Assembly (NCBI GenBank): GCA_016650435.1
Contig: JAENVT010000332.1
Location: forward strand, 1-33,429
Length of the DNA stretch: 33,429 nt
Source of the DNA: Ilumatobacteraceae bacterium
GTDB taxonomy: Bacteria; Actinomycetota; Acidimicrobiia; Acidimicrobiales; Ilumatobacteraceae
Direction: 5' to 3'
A program made the translations under genes and the position numbers. Of this stretch, positions 1-9,047 are shown piece by piece; the first letter of the stretch is position 1, and every line of letters begins with the position of its first letter. The notes under the pieces were generated by a model. That model had not been told where the DNA came from, ran no database searches, and saw only the letters and a program-made list of their open reading frames with translations.

Positions 1-1240
1 CTGGGTCGCGCATGATCGAAGCGGCCAGGGCTTGGCCCAGTGCCCAACCTGGATCGTCGGTTTCGTACGGTCGACCGTCGATCGTCGCTTCTATTTCCGC
101 AAGGCGATGGCGATCGAACGCCAACGTGTCGACGAACAACGGCTCTACGCTCTCGGCCGTCAGTTCGTGCCAGCGGACCGCCTGAGCCCTCGGGTCGTCG
201 GACCCCTCGCGCAACAGCGTGCGCAGAGCTGCGGCGTGAACCATGCCCATCGAGATGCCGCGCCCGAGCGACGGATTGGTGCACGCCCACGCGTCGCCCA
301 ACGGCACGACGCCGATGGCGACGGGCTCGCCGTCGACGACATAGGTGCGTTGCCGATCTTCGATCTTGGCCATCAGCTTGATATCGGTGATCGGCTCGGC
401 ATCGATCCAGTGAGCGACCATTGGGTACGACCGGACCACCTTCTCCCAGCAGTCGATCTCCATCATGCTGCGAAGTGCGCCATCTTTCGAACTGGCAATC
501 ACGCCAACGCCCCATGTGCCGTTGTCGGCCGGGAGCGTGAGGACCGAAACGGAGCCATATGGTTGCAGCAGCCCGCCGAAGGCCGGCGGGATCGACCCAT
601 CGGCAGAGCGGTAGTGCCGTCCGTAGTACACGAATCCGGAATCTTCGATCATCTCCTTCGGACCGGGAGAGCCCGCGTCGCGCAGCCACGACGCCATCGA
701 GGATCGCCGGCCACCGGAGTCGACGACGAGGTCAGCCGTGATCTCTTCGCCATCTTCGGTACGCACACCCGTGACGTGCACGATGCCGTTCGACCCTGTG
801 TTGGTAAGAACGCCCGACACTGCGACGCCGCGTCTGATGGTGAGACCTGAAGTTGCCGCGGCAAGTCCGGCAATGATCGACTCGCCTACCGGCCGGCGGG
901 CAGTGACACATTCGTACCGCTCGTCACCTGGGCGCCGCCCACCTGTGACCTCATCGGGAATCCCGTCGAGCGGGTTCATCCTCAGTGCGCCGGCGGCGAC
1001 CATCGCATCGGTCAACCCCGGCAGTTCGGCATCGGCGACCTCGCGGAACCTGGCCAGGAAGAAGTGCAGCATCTTGAACTGGTTGACGCCGCGACGGTCC
1101 CAGTCGTCCCATGCTGTGTCAGGGGGAGGCGGTTGCGCCGGATCTCGTTCGAGAACCGTCACTTCGTTCCCATCGTTGGCGAGCATCATCGCTGCGCACG
1201 TGCCAACGATGCCGCCACCTGCAAATACAATCCGTGCCAT
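1..1240 (-). CDS. FAD-dependent oxidoreductase/monooxygenase (3' end cut by window edge)
   Basis: The reading frame is open from an ATG at 1240 to the window edge, so about 413 residues of the N-terminal part are present and the C-terminus is missing. Residues 3-32 form a Rossmann dinucleotide-binding fold with the motif AGGGIVGT and an acidic residue closing the second strand (LERD). A later GDAWACTNPSLGRG motif matches the second FAD-binding GD site of the aromatic-hydroxylase/geranylgeranyl-reductase superfamily of flavoproteins. An AGGGGG stretch about 10 bases upstream is a good ribosome binding site. The substrate cannot be told from sequence. The protein should be cytosolic, with no signal peptide or membrane segment. 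The next gene upstream on this strand is a PPOX-type flavoprotein, 97 bases away. Confidence 0.85.
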   Translation of the reverse strand, partial: MARIVFAGGGIVGTCAAMMLANDGNEVTVLERDPAQPPPPDTAWDDWDRRGVNQFKMLHFFLARFREVADAELPGLTDAMVAAGALRMNPLDGIPDEVTGGRRPGDERYECVTARRPVGESIIAGLAAATSGLTIRRGVAVSGVLTNTGSNGIVHVTGVRTEDGEEITADLVVDSGGRRSSMASWLRDAGSPGPKEMIEDSGFVYYGRHYRSADGSIPPAFGGLLQPYGSVSVLTLPADNGTWGVGVIASSKDGALRSMMEIDCWEKVVRSYPMVAHWIDAEPITDIKLMAKIEDRQRTYVVDGEPVAIGVVPLGDAWACTNPSLGRGISMGMVHAAALRTLLREGSDDPRAQAVRWHELTAESVEPLFVDTLAFDRHRLAEIEATIDGRPYETDDPGWALGQALAASIMRDP

Positions 1241-1337
1241 TTGAGACCCCCTAGTCCATGGACCCGTGCAACCCTAATCGTGTCGTGTGTCGCGCCGTCC
1301 TAGCCGGCATTCGATACCGCTCGACCCACAGATCACA

Positions 1338-1949
1338 TCAATAGATCGTCTCGCGGAGCCGCTCGGGATAGGCGTCGTCGTAGGCCTTACCGTCGAAGAC
1401 GCCGGACGTGATCACTTCCATGATGTCGCCCACCGACGGAAGCTCGGATGGATCGCGATGACGAGCAGGATCCCACAAATGTGAGCGCATCAGAGCCTTC
1501 GGGCACTGGGTGTAGACCGATGTCGTGGTGACGATGATCACCGTTGTCGGCACCTTGTCGCCCATCGTGAACGATTCGCGCAGTTCGACGTCAGTCGAGA
1601 TCTCTGCCGTGCCGTTGACTCGCAACGTCACACCAACGCCGGGTACCAGGAACAGCAAGCCGATTCGCGGATCGACGACCAAGTTGCGAAGGGTGTCGAG
1701 GCGGTTGTTGCCCAGGCGATCGGGCATCATCAACGTTCGATCGTCGACAACCCGTACGAAACCTGGCGGGTCGCCGCGCGGCGAACAGTCGAGTCCGTCA
1801 ACACCGGAGGTCGCCACGAGAACGAACGGCGACGCTTCGACGTAGGCACGGTGCAACTCCGTGAGATGATCGATCTCTTTCGTGACCGCTGTCGGCACCG
1901 GGGCGCTGTACAGCGCCTCCAGTTCGTCGAGCGTACGAATGGTTGACAT
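1338..1949 (-). CDS. Pyridoxamine 5'-phosphate oxidase-family flavoprotein (MSMEG_1061-like)
   Basis: A protein of 203 residues if it starts at the ATG at 1949; a GTG at 1970 would add seven. The N-terminal half has the split-barrel FMN-binding pattern: FVLVATSGVDGLDCSPRGD, then a strand with the partly conserved MMPDRLGNNRLDTLRNL, then RIGLLFLVPG. This is typical of the actinobacterial PPOX subgroup annotated as MSMEG_1061 or DR2398 family. The C-terminal part carries KALMRSHLWDP, also usual for this subgroup. Family members bind FMN or F420; which one, and the substrate, are unknown here. I assign the family from motif recognition only. Confidence 0.85.
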   Translation of the reverse strand: MSTIRTLDELEALYSAPVPTAVTKEIDHLTELHRAYVEASPFVLVATSGVDGLDCSPRGDPPGFVRVVDDRTLMMPDRLGNNRLDTLRNLVVDPRIGLLFLVPGVGVTLRVNGTAEISTDVELRESFTMGDKVPTTVIIVTTTSVYTQCPKALMRSHLWDPARHRDPSELPSVGDIMEVITSGVFDGKAYDDAYPERLRETIY

Positions 1950-2030
1950 GTTGGGAGAATACTCTCGCACGGCCGATTGGGCGATGGGACTTCAGTCACT
2001 CACCGTCTCCAATAGGCAACCGACTTGATG

Positions 2031-2318
2031 TCAGCTGACGACTTCGGAGACCTGCATCACCGGGGCGATGTTGGTGTAGTTGGCGACGTCCGCCATGACA
2101 TCGGCCATCTGCGGGTTTGCCATAGCGCTCTGCATCGCCTCCATCGAGTCGAAGTAGAAGACAACGCCTGCCACGCTGGGACCGTCGATGCCCTTCTCGA
2201 TCTCCGTCTTGGCGGGGCTGAAGGTGGTGTTACAGAGCGGTACGTGGGTTGCCGCGTAGTACTTGTGGTCGAAGGTGGTGCCTTCGCCCTTGGGATAGGA
2301 CACGCTGAGCTTGATCAT
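2031..2318 (-). CDS. EthD-family small protein
   Basis: A 95-residue protein starting at the ATG at 2318. It begins MIKLSVSYPKGEG, followed by FDHKYYAATHVPL, the usual EthD pattern in which a His lies in the HxP motif of the dimeric ferredoxin-like (alpha+beta barrel) fold. EthD proteins are small and cytosolic and often sit beside oxidative catabolic genes; most have no proven activity. It lies 81 bases upstream of the PPOX gene on the same strand and is divergent from the RyR/RCK gene. The family call is firm; the function is not known. Confidence 0.85.
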   Translation of the reverse strand: MIKLSVSYPKGEGTTFDHKYYAATHVPLCNTTFSPAKTEIEKGIDGPSVAGVVFYFDSMEAMQSAMANPQMADVMADVANYTNIAPVMQVSEVVS

Positions 2319-2428
2319 GACCGAAGGGTACGGCGCAGAGGTGCCGGTGATCGACTCGTGGCGGTGGCGATCTGCACCTCCTGACAGACTGTCGCCGGCA
2401 TGGGCACAAACGTCGCGCACAACGAAGC

Positions 2429-4141
2429 ATGAAGTTGCTAGCCAGCGGGCGCAATCGATGGCTGTTGTTGGCCGCTTTGTGGTTCCTACTGCTCGTGGTC
2501 GGGATCGGCGGGTTCCTGCAGCAGTCGCACGACGGTGGGTTGCACCGCTCGTTCCTCGACAACCTGTACCTGACCCTGCAGCTCGCTGCACTCGACTACG
2601 GCGCTGGCAGCCAGGTGTTGAACTGGCGCCTACAGCTCGCCCGCTTCGTGGCTCCGGTGATGGCCGCGAGCACGGTGCTGCAGACCGCGTCGCTTGTGTT
2701 CGTCGAGCAGTACCGCCAGTTCCGCTTGCGGTTCGTCTCCGGCCACACCATCGTGTGCGGCCTCGGTGAAACCGGCGCACGCATCGCCCAGGCGTTTGCC
2801 GAGTCAGGTGCGACGGTGGTCGCCGTTGAATCCGACCCGGGCAGGGCGGGCGTCGCGGCCGCCAGGGCGAATGACATCACCGTCGTCATCGGCGATGCCA
2901 CCGATAGCGGAGTTCTCCGGACCGCCCGTGTCGGACGCGCCGCTCGACTCGTTTGCGTCAGCGGCGACGACGCGGTGAACCTGCAGATCTCGATCGCTGC
3001 TGCCGATCTCACGTCCTCGACCAGTACGGCAGTGCGCTGTTCGGTGCACCTCAGCGACGCGGAACTCGCCGAGTTCCTGCGGACCGCCGACCTGGACGCC
3101 ACGCAGCAGATTCGCGTCAGCTTCTTCAATGTTCACGAGCGAGCAGCGCGCACGCTCGTCGCCGAAAACCCGCCCTTCGCCGACGACGGCTCAGCGCAGC
3201 ACATCGTCGTGCTCGGCCTCGGCCAGCTCGGCCGCAACCTTGTCGTTGCACTGGCGCAGGCGTGGGCCGATCGTCCGGGCGATGAACAATTGCCGATCAC
3301 TCTCGTCGACCGCGTTGCATCTGGGAGGTGGGCGGCGATGTGCATGCAGCACCCGGCGTTGCGAGAGGTGTGCGCACCCACCATCTTTGACTTCGATCTC
3401 GGCGCCCCGCGGGCCGACCAGGTCGAGCGCTTGCGCGCCGTGGTCGCCGATCGACGGCCCTCGTGGGTATGCGTGGCGTTTGAAGACGAATCGCTGGCGC
3501 TCTCCACTGCGCTGCTCGCACAGCGCGGACTGGGCATCGATTCGTCTCCGATCGTCTTGCGGACGCGCACCGAATCCGGCCTCGGAGCACTCCTCCACGC
3601 ACACACGTCCGCTGGTCGCAGCAACCTGCGGGTCTTCCCGTTCCTCGATCGCACGTGCACCGTGGCAGCCGTCGATGCTGGGATCCGCGAGCAGCTGGCC
3701 CGGGCGGTACACGAGCAATACCTGACCGACAGCACGGCCACTGGCGGTTCTTCAGATCTGCGGCGGCCGTGGGATGAGCTCGGCGACGATCAACGCGATC
3801 CGAGCAGGCGTCGAGTTGATGGCGTGATCGGGGATCTCGACGCACTGGGGTACTCACTGCTGCCGCTGCGCCGTTGGGGTGCCCCGGTGATCGAGCTGAC
3901 CGAGGACGAAGTGACTCGCATGGCCCAACGCGAGCACGAGCGCTGGCGCGTCGATCGCCAAACGGCGGGGTGGACGTGGGCACCCACTCGCGACAACGTC
4001 GCCAAACACAATCCGCTGCTCGTCGCCTGGAGCGAGCTGACCGACGACGCTCGACGACTGAACGTCGATGCCGCACGAGCGCTCCCGGCGATGCTGGCGC
4101 GCGCCGGCTACGAGCCGGTGCGCAGCGCGGCGATCATCTGA
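2429..4141 (+). CDS. Membrane-anchored double RCK (TrkA-N) protein with C-terminal RyR domain
   Basis: A 570-residue protein. Residues 10-30 are a hydrophobic helix; a second lies at about 72-92. Between them LYLTLQLAALDYG sits where a channel pore loop would be, but no TVGYG-type filter is present. Two Rossmann RCK domains follow: GHTIVCGLGETG (105-116, with acidic E134) and IVVLGLGQLGRN (259-270). From about 417 to the end lie two RyR-like segments. The first (ARAVHEQY, RPWDEL) looks degenerate. The second (about 490-562) is clear: REHERWRVDRQTAGW, then RDN, KHNPLLVAWSEL. RyR domains with TrkA-N are a known but uncharacterised prokaryotic arrangement and are suspected of sensing nucleotide-type ligands. 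I infer a ligand-gated membrane effector or a regulator of ion flux. The last 34 bases overlap the 3' end of the convergent DUF4062 gene. Confidence 0.85.
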   Translation: MKLLASGRNRWLLLAALWFLLLVVGIGGFLQQSHDGGLHRSFLDNLYLTLQLAALDYGAGSQVLNWRLQLARFVAPVMAASTVLQTASLVFVEQYRQFRLRFVSGHTIVCGLGETGARIAQAFAESGATVVAVESDPGRAGVAAARANDITVVIGDATDSGVLRTARVGRAARLVCVSGDDAVNLQISIAAADLTSSTSTAVRCSVHLSDAELAEFLRTADLDATQQIRVSFFNVHERAARTLVAENPPFADDGSAQHIVVLGLGQLGRNLVVALAQAWADRPGDEQLPITLVDRVASGRWAAMCMQHPALREVCAPTIFDFDLGAPRADQVERLRAVVADRRPSWVCVAFEDESLALSTALLAQRGLGIDSSPIVLRTRTESGLGALLHAHTSAGRSNLRVFPFLDRTCTVAAVDAGIREQLARAVHEQYLTDSTATGGSSDLRRPWDELGDDQRDPSRRRVDGVIGDLDALGYSLLPLRRWGAPVIELTEDEVTRMAQREHERWRVDRQTAGWTWAPTRDNVAKHNPLLVAWSELTDDARRLNVDAARALPAMLARAGYEPVRSAAII

Positions 4142-7100
4142 TCCAGCTGGGCGACCATCGGCGCCAGACCCCATCCCGCCGCCATGGTGCGCGCTTCCTG
4201 CAGCGCGGCGAGCGCTTCGGGGACTCGTCCAAGTGCGCCCAGCACCTCGCCGCGATTGGCCGTGGCGAACAGCACGCCCTGCCCGTTGTCCGAGGCGCGC
4301 GAGACAGCGAGTTGCTCGTCGATGCATGCGAGTGATCCGGCCAGGTCGCCGCGCTGGCGCAGCAGGATCGCCCGGTTGCCGACGCACGCAGCGAGCCCGA
4401 CCTGGTCGCCGATCGCTCGGCAGATCCGTTCCTGCTCGTCGAGCAGTGGTGCCGCGCTATCGAGGTCCGCACGTCCGACCATCAACAGCGCCCGTTCCCC
4501 GATGGCGCGCTGCAATCCCGGCTGATCATCGAGTTGCCGGCACACTGTCTCGAGCTCGGCCCACACCGGCTCGGCCTCGGAGTTGCGACCCGATGCATAC
4601 AGCAACTCGACGGCCTTTGTCAGCATCTGGTGCTGCTGCTGAACGGCACCGATCACCCCCGCCGAGGCCGCACCCGATCGCAGGTCGACGATCGCCGACG
4701 CGGTATCGCCGCGTTGCATGTACACCTGCCACCGATTGTTGAGGATCGGTACCAACATTCCGTGTGCGCCGGCCTCCCTGAGCACCGGCTCGGCCATCGC
4801 GTAGCGACGCAACGCACCGTCCAGGTCACCACTCACGATGTCGACCGCAGCAAGGTTCGCCTGCGCAGTTGCCTGCGCCGCTGGATCGTGCAGTTCCCCT
4901 GCAACCTGTAGTTCTTCGGTGTGCGCCGCTCGCGATCCGTCGACATTGCCCAGCTCGCGGCGGGCCATGCCGAGAGTGCCGAGTGGCAGCGTCAGACCGG
5001 CGCGAACCCCGGCGGACCGCGCCGTCAGCAACGACTCGTTGGCCAGCCGCTCGGCATCGGCCCAGCGCCCTTCCTCCAATGCCATGCGCCCACGGAGATC
5101 GAGCACGCGGAACAACAATGGCTCGTCGTCGAGCCGGCGGAGCAACGCTTCCGCCTCCTCTGCCAGTGTTGCCGCGTCATCGCGCCTGCCGAGTTCGCGC
5201 AATGTGTTGGCCTCGCTGATCGAGCTCTCGGCCACGCCACGCAGGTCGCCGAATTCGCGAGCTACTCGGCGATGCTCAGCGAATCGTTGCAACGCCAAGT
5301 CGAGCTGGCCCTGGTCGCCGAGAACCGCTCCCTGCGCGGCGAGCGCCCGAGCCACTCCAGCAGAATCGCCGATCGATCGGCACAGCTCTTCTTGCTCGCT
5401 CATCACCGCGAGCGCACCGGCGAAGTCACCGCGCTGGCGCAGGACCTGAGCGCGGTTGCCGAGGCTGATCTGCAGTCCATTCGTATCGCTCGCAGCGCGG
5501 CACAGTGCCTCCTCGCGGGAGAAGAGGGCGAGCGCTTCATCGGTCGCGCCTCGGTCACGCAGGCCGAGTGCAAGGTTGCCGAGTGCAGCGCGCAACACGA
5601 CCGGCTCGTCGCCCGCCTCGGCGCGTGAAATTGCCTCGCGGAGTGGAGGTTCACTGCCGATGAGGTCGCCTTGCAGCATCAGTGCCCGACCGAGGTTCAC
5701 CAGCGCAGTCGACAACCGTCGCTCGCCGACCTCGCAGGGCTCGCGGTACTCGTCGACGAGGAATCGATGCAGCTGCAACGCCTCGGTGGGGTATCCGGCG
5801 TCGGTGACGAGACGGGCGACCTCCCATACGCCGTCGGGATGTGCCGAAGGATCATCGACGATCGTTCGGTAGCCGTCGACGACCCGTCGCCCGGACTCCT
5901 CGGCTCGTGCCCACAGCCGAATCAGATCTCGGTCGGCAGTGCAGTACGCCAGCTCGGTGAACTCCAGATTGCTGATCGTCGCCACCATCGCGTCGATGTC
6001 GCCGCTGGCGAGTTGGTGCCACGGCAACTCCTCGACGACGCGCGGGCCGAGTGGGTACTGCGCGAAGGTTCTCGCCAGCAGGTCGTGTGCCGCGCGTCGA
6101 TCTTCGTCGGCAGCAAGGTAGCGACGCTCGACAGCTTCGCGGTGCGGTTCGGTGGCAAAACCAAGCAGGCCCGACCGCGTCACCAGGCCAACTTCGGCCG
6201 CCAGCAACAGGGGCGACCACACCGCCTGGTTCGCATCACCCAAAACATCGAGCAGCTCCGGCTCGGTCAACCCGCGCCGCGCCGCCCAGATGCTTCGCAT
6301 GCAATCGCGCACCAGGCCCGGACGGTCGCGCTCGAAGTCGCGTTCATAGCGTTCGAGCACAAGCGCGAGCAGATCGGCCAGCGGCCCCGCCGACAGGTAG
6401 TGCGCGATGACGTCGCCGATGGTGAAGTGGTCGCCGTGTTGGCGCAACTCGTCGAGCACCGTCCGCAGATACAGGGCATTTCCCGTGGATGGCGAGGCGA
6501 GCACTGCGGCGAGGTGAACTTCGTCGAGGCCTTTGGCATAGCGCCCCAGGAAGGCCGTGATCAGCGCACGTCGCTCGGTCTCGTCGAGCGGCGGCACGTC
6601 CAATACCGGCCAGCCACGGTGCAGCGCAGCGTCGACCGGCCGTGCGCTGGAGGCGGTCAGCAGTACGCACACCGAGGGCGGGACGACTGGCGGCAACCAC
6701 GTGATGTCGGGCGCGCCGTCGATGTCGACGAGGAGGTCGACCCCGTCCACAAGCAGGATGGTTCGTCGCCCAGCCGCGCTGGCGCGGCCGAGCGCGGCGA
6801 ACAGCGTCGATCGCGCCGAAGCGCCATCTGTGGCCACCGCCGGCGGGTCGTCGAAGCCATGGCCGCGGTACAGCTCCCCGGTCAACCTGTTGGCCATCTG
6901 CACCCACTGCGCAGCGTCGTCGGTGGCACGAACGTGGTGCCGAATCACGACGTCGTCAGGGTGAGCGTCGCGCCACTGATCGAGCCACGCGACGGCGATC
7001 TCTGTTGCTCCCGCACCCGGCGGACCCGACAACGTCAACGGTGCAGGCGCGCCGTCAGCGCACGCCCCGAGTCGCGCCTCGAGTGCCGGTCGCCGCACCG

Positions 7101-7836
7101 TCCCGCGAAGCTGGGCAGCGGAATAGGCGTCGTGTGCTGAGGTCTCGCGAGCAGCGAGGTCGGGCACATCCGACACGGGGTACAGCTTGTCGACGAGCGC
7201 GACCAGGTCGGCACGCACCCGCTCGCCGAGCGCGCGGACATCGCCGTAGTCGAAACTCGGCGCTCCGCTGGCGCGGATGCGCCGTCGCAGCTCTTCGAGC
7301 CGCGCTTGCCGTCCTGCGGCGGCGCGCTCGGCAACCTCTGCCCCGAGGGCAGCGACCTCCTCGGCGCTCGGGCGCTCGCCGAGCAGGGCGAGCTGATCGG
7401 TCGTTGCGTTGGCCATCCATGTCGGATCGCGGAGATAGAAGAACGCCGAGTCGATCGCCCGCGGATCGTTGAGCACTCCGTGCAGGATCTCGATCTCGGT
7501 GACGGAGGTGTCGGCCAGATCACGCAGCCAAGGGAGCAGGGCGGTGAGGTCGTCGGGCAATGACTCCGGAACCCAGCCGTATCGCTGACCGAGTAGACCG
7601 ATGAAGTACGGGCGGCTGCGATCGATCTCGGCGAGGCAGATTGGCAGGACAGCGCCCTCGGCCTTTTGTTCGTCGGTCACGCCCCATCGCAGGTCGACTT
7701 CGGAGAACGCCACGCCGCGCTGCTCGCACAGCCGCCGGATCGAGGGGAACACCCGCTTGACCAACTCCTCGCGCTCGTCTTGCATGTCGCGGAACGTTGA
7801 CGAGACGAAAACCCTGATCGCTCGAGCGTCCGACAT
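4108..7836 (-). CDS. DUF4062 / STAND-like NTPase / TPR-repeat protein (NPHP3- or TEP1-like architecture)
   Basis: A 1242-residue protein from the ATG at 7836; an upstream in-frame extension would run into the Rieske gene. Residues 7-60 are a DUF4062 domain: RVFVSSTFRDMQDEREEL, then EVDLRWGVT. This TIR-related fold is shared with eukaryotic NPHP3, TEP1 and NWD1. A P-loop NTPase follows, with GPPGAGAT at 271-278 in the Walker A position (Ala where Lys is expected) and TILLVDGVDLL at 359-369 as Walker B. Helical/winged-helix sequence runs to about 660. From about 665 to the end there are roughly 40-residue TPR units such as LGNRAQVLRQRGDFAGAL. This is the STAND layout: effector-like N-terminus, switch NTPase and a repeat sensor. 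Signalling or conflict roles are inference. The gene is last in a long minus-strand run, 17 bases after the Rieske gene. Confidence 0.85.
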   Translation of the reverse strand: MSDARAIRVFVSSTFRDMQDEREELVKRVFPSIRRLCEQRGVAFSEVDLRWGVTDEQKAEGAVLPICLAEIDRSRPYFIGLLGQRYGWVPESLPDDLTALLPWLRDLADTSVTEIEILHGVLNDPRAIDSAFFYLRDPTWMANATTDQLALLGERPSAEEVAALGAEVAERAAAGRQARLEELRRRIRASGAPSFDYGDVRALGERVRADLVALVDKLYPVSDVPDLAARETSAHDAYSAAQLRGTVRRPALEARLGACADGAPAPLTLSGPPGAGATEIAVAWLDQWRDAHPDDVVIRHHVRATDDAAQWVQMANRLTGELYRGHGFDDPPAVATDGASARSTLFAALGRASAAGRRTILLVDGVDLLVDIDGAPDITWLPPVVPPSVCVLLTASSARPVDAALHRGWPVLDVPPLDETERRALITAFLGRYAKGLDEVHLAAVLASPSTGNALYLRTVLDELRQHGDHFTIGDVIAHYLSAGPLADLLALVLERYERDFERDRPGLVRDCMRSIWAARRGLTEPELLDVLGDANQAVWSPLLLAAEVGLVTRSGLLGFATEPHREAVERRYLAADEDRRAAHDLLARTFAQYPLGPRVVEELPWHQLASGDIDAMVATISNLEFTELAYCTADRDLIRLWARAEESGRRVVDGYRTIVDDPSAHPDGVWEVARLVTDAGYPTEALQLHRFLVDEYREPCEVGERRLSTALVNLGRALMLQGDLIGSEPPLREAISRAEAGDEPVVLRAALGNLALGLRDRGATDEALALFSREEALCRAASDTNGLQISLGNRAQVLRQRGDFAGALAVMSEQEELCRSIGDSAGVARALAAQGAVLGDQGQLDLALQRFAEHRRVAREFGDLRGVAESSISEANTLRELGRRDDAATLAEEAEALLRRLDDEPLLFRVLDLRGRMALEEGRWADAERLANESLLTARSAGVRAGLTLPLGTLGMARRELGNVDGSRAAHTEELQVAGELHDPAAQATAQANLAAVDIVSGDLDGALRRYAMAEPVLREAGAHGMLVPILNNRWQVYMQRGDTASAIVDLRSGAASAGVIGAVQQQHQMLTKAVELLYASGRNSEAEPVWAELETVCRQLDDQPGLQRAIGERALLMVGRADLDSAAPLLDEQERICRAIGDQVGLAACVGNRAILLRQRGDLAGSLACIDEQLAVSRASDNGQGVLFATANRGEVLGALGRVPEALAALQEARTMAAGWGLAPMVAQLDQMIAALRTGS

Positions 7837-7853
7837 GGCGTGGAGGCTACGTG

Positions 7854-9047
7854 TCAACCGGCATCGCGCTCGGCGGTCAACGACCGGGCGACGTAGCGAT
7901 CGAAGTCGTATACATTTCGCTCGAGGTACGACAGCGGTCCGCGTTTCATCGTCGACCGATGTACGCCGCGGAACACGCCTTCGACGATCGGCCGGTCCTC
8001 TGCATTGACCAGGTTGAGCAGGTCGAGGAGCTTGGCAACGTATGCGTCGGCGTCCGGTTGATCCGCGAGTACTTCGGGTGCGACCGAGACGTCCCATCGG
8101 ATTTGAACGCGATCAACACCGAGCGGGCTCAGCTGCAGGTACCACAGCCAGTCCGGCTGCAGCTGCATGACATGTGTCGGAAACGCTGCGCCGAGCACGA
8201 TCGTGTGTCGCCAGTCGCCCTCGAGCGAGGTGTTCGAAGGGTGTGCCACCCCTGAGGTGGCGTTGGGGTCGTGACCAACTCGGTGGTACGCGCAATGGTC
8301 GTCGCCTGCGTGCATCGTGGTGAGCGGAGTGTTGTCGCCGTTCTTGGCGAAGCTGTTCTTGTGCACCTTGAACACGTGGTACGCGTCCATGAAGTTCTCG
8401 TAGAGGAGTTTCCAGTTGGTGTCCCACACGTCGACCTGACGATGCACCGGCACGTAGCCGGCCATGCGATAGCGACCGACGACATCGCCCAGTGCTGCAA
8501 GCCGCGGACCGAGTTGCCCGGCATCGGGACTCTGCGTGACGAACAAGAACCCCTCCCACTCCTCGAGCCGCATGGCAGTGAGGTGGTGATTGGCTGCATC
8601 GAAGGCCTTGCCACGCTCGTCAACTGTGCGGCTCATGTACGGAGCGCCGATCAACTGGCCGTCGAGCCGGTAGACCCACGCGTGGTACGGACACGTGATG
8701 CGCGCCTCGTTGCCGCAACCCTGCAGCAACGGTGAGCCTCGATGAACGCACACGTTGTCGAAGACTGCGATGGATTCGTTGTCGTCTCGAATTGCGATGA
8801 CCGACCGATGAGCACCGGGCTGTGTTGCGTTGTTTGAGGGGATGTCGGCGGTCAGGTAGTCGCCCTTGTTGGGAATGTCGGCCGTGCGGCCGATGCACAT
8901 CCACTCAGTGGAGAAGATTCGGCGATGTTCCTCGGCGAGCACATCGGTCGAGGTATACGCCGCGGGAGGCAGCATGCAGGCTTCCTCGAACGACAAGCGA
9001 GCGTGCTCGGCGAGTTCGCCCCAGACCGCTTCGTTACGGAACGACAT
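7854..9047 (-). CDS. Rieske non-heme iron oxygenase, alpha subunit
   Basis: A 397-residue protein from the ATG at 9047. The Rieske [2Fe-2S] site is complete: C100-V-H102 and C119-P-Y-H122. The mononuclear-iron site is seen as NWKLLYENFMDAYHVFKVH (211-229), giving H224 and H229 as ligands and D221 as the likely bridging Asp. The single-component look and the ENFMDAYH motif recall GbcA/choline-monooxygenase-type enzymes that attack quaternary amines, but aromatic substrates are equally possible. A reductase partner is needed and none lies in this window. The start overlaps the 3' end of the preceding gene by 14 bases, which suggests translational coupling. Cytosolic. Confidence 0.92.
   Translation of the reverse strand: MSFRNEAVWGELAEHARLSFEEACMLPPAAYTSTDVLAEEHRRIFSTEWMCIGRTADIPNKGDYLTADIPSNNATQPGAHRSVIAIRDDNESIAVFDNVCVHRGSPLLQGCGNEARITCPYHAWVYRLDGQLIGAPYMSRTVDERGKAFDAANHHLTAMRLEEWEGFLFVTQSPDAGQLGPRLAALGDVVGRYRMAGYVPVHRQVDVWDTNWKLLYENFMDAYHVFKVHKNSFAKNGDNTPLTTMHAGDDHCAYHRVGHDPNATSGVAHPSNTSLEGDWRHTIVLGAAFPTHVMQLQPDWLWYLQLSPLGVDRVQIRWDVSVAPEVLADQPDADAYVAKLLDLLNLVNAEDRPIVEGVFRGVHRSTMKRGPLSYLERNVYDFDRYVARSLTAERDAG

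Noticed and set aside
1254..1263. Perfect 10-base palindrome GTCCATGGAC upstream of the FAD oxidoreductase start
   Set aside because: A palindrome this short is expected by chance in a region of this size and nothing else marks it as an operator.
5671..7140. A 489-codon open frame on the plus strand
   Set aside because: It lies wholly opposite the DUF4062/TPR gene, has no recognisable motif and has the Arg/Gln/His-rich composition of a GC-rich antisense frame.
2429..8097. A defined antiphage defence island
   Set aside because: No nuclease, restriction, toxin-antitoxin or other known defence gene is adjacent. The DUF4062 and RyR/RCK genes are only candidates, so I report them as findings and not as a defence system.
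7837..8097. Longer N-terminus for the DUF4062 protein (start at 8097)
   Set aside because: The added 87 residues are Arg-rich, lie opposite no motif and run in another frame through the end of the Rieske gene; the DUF4062 domain begins just after the ATG at 7836.
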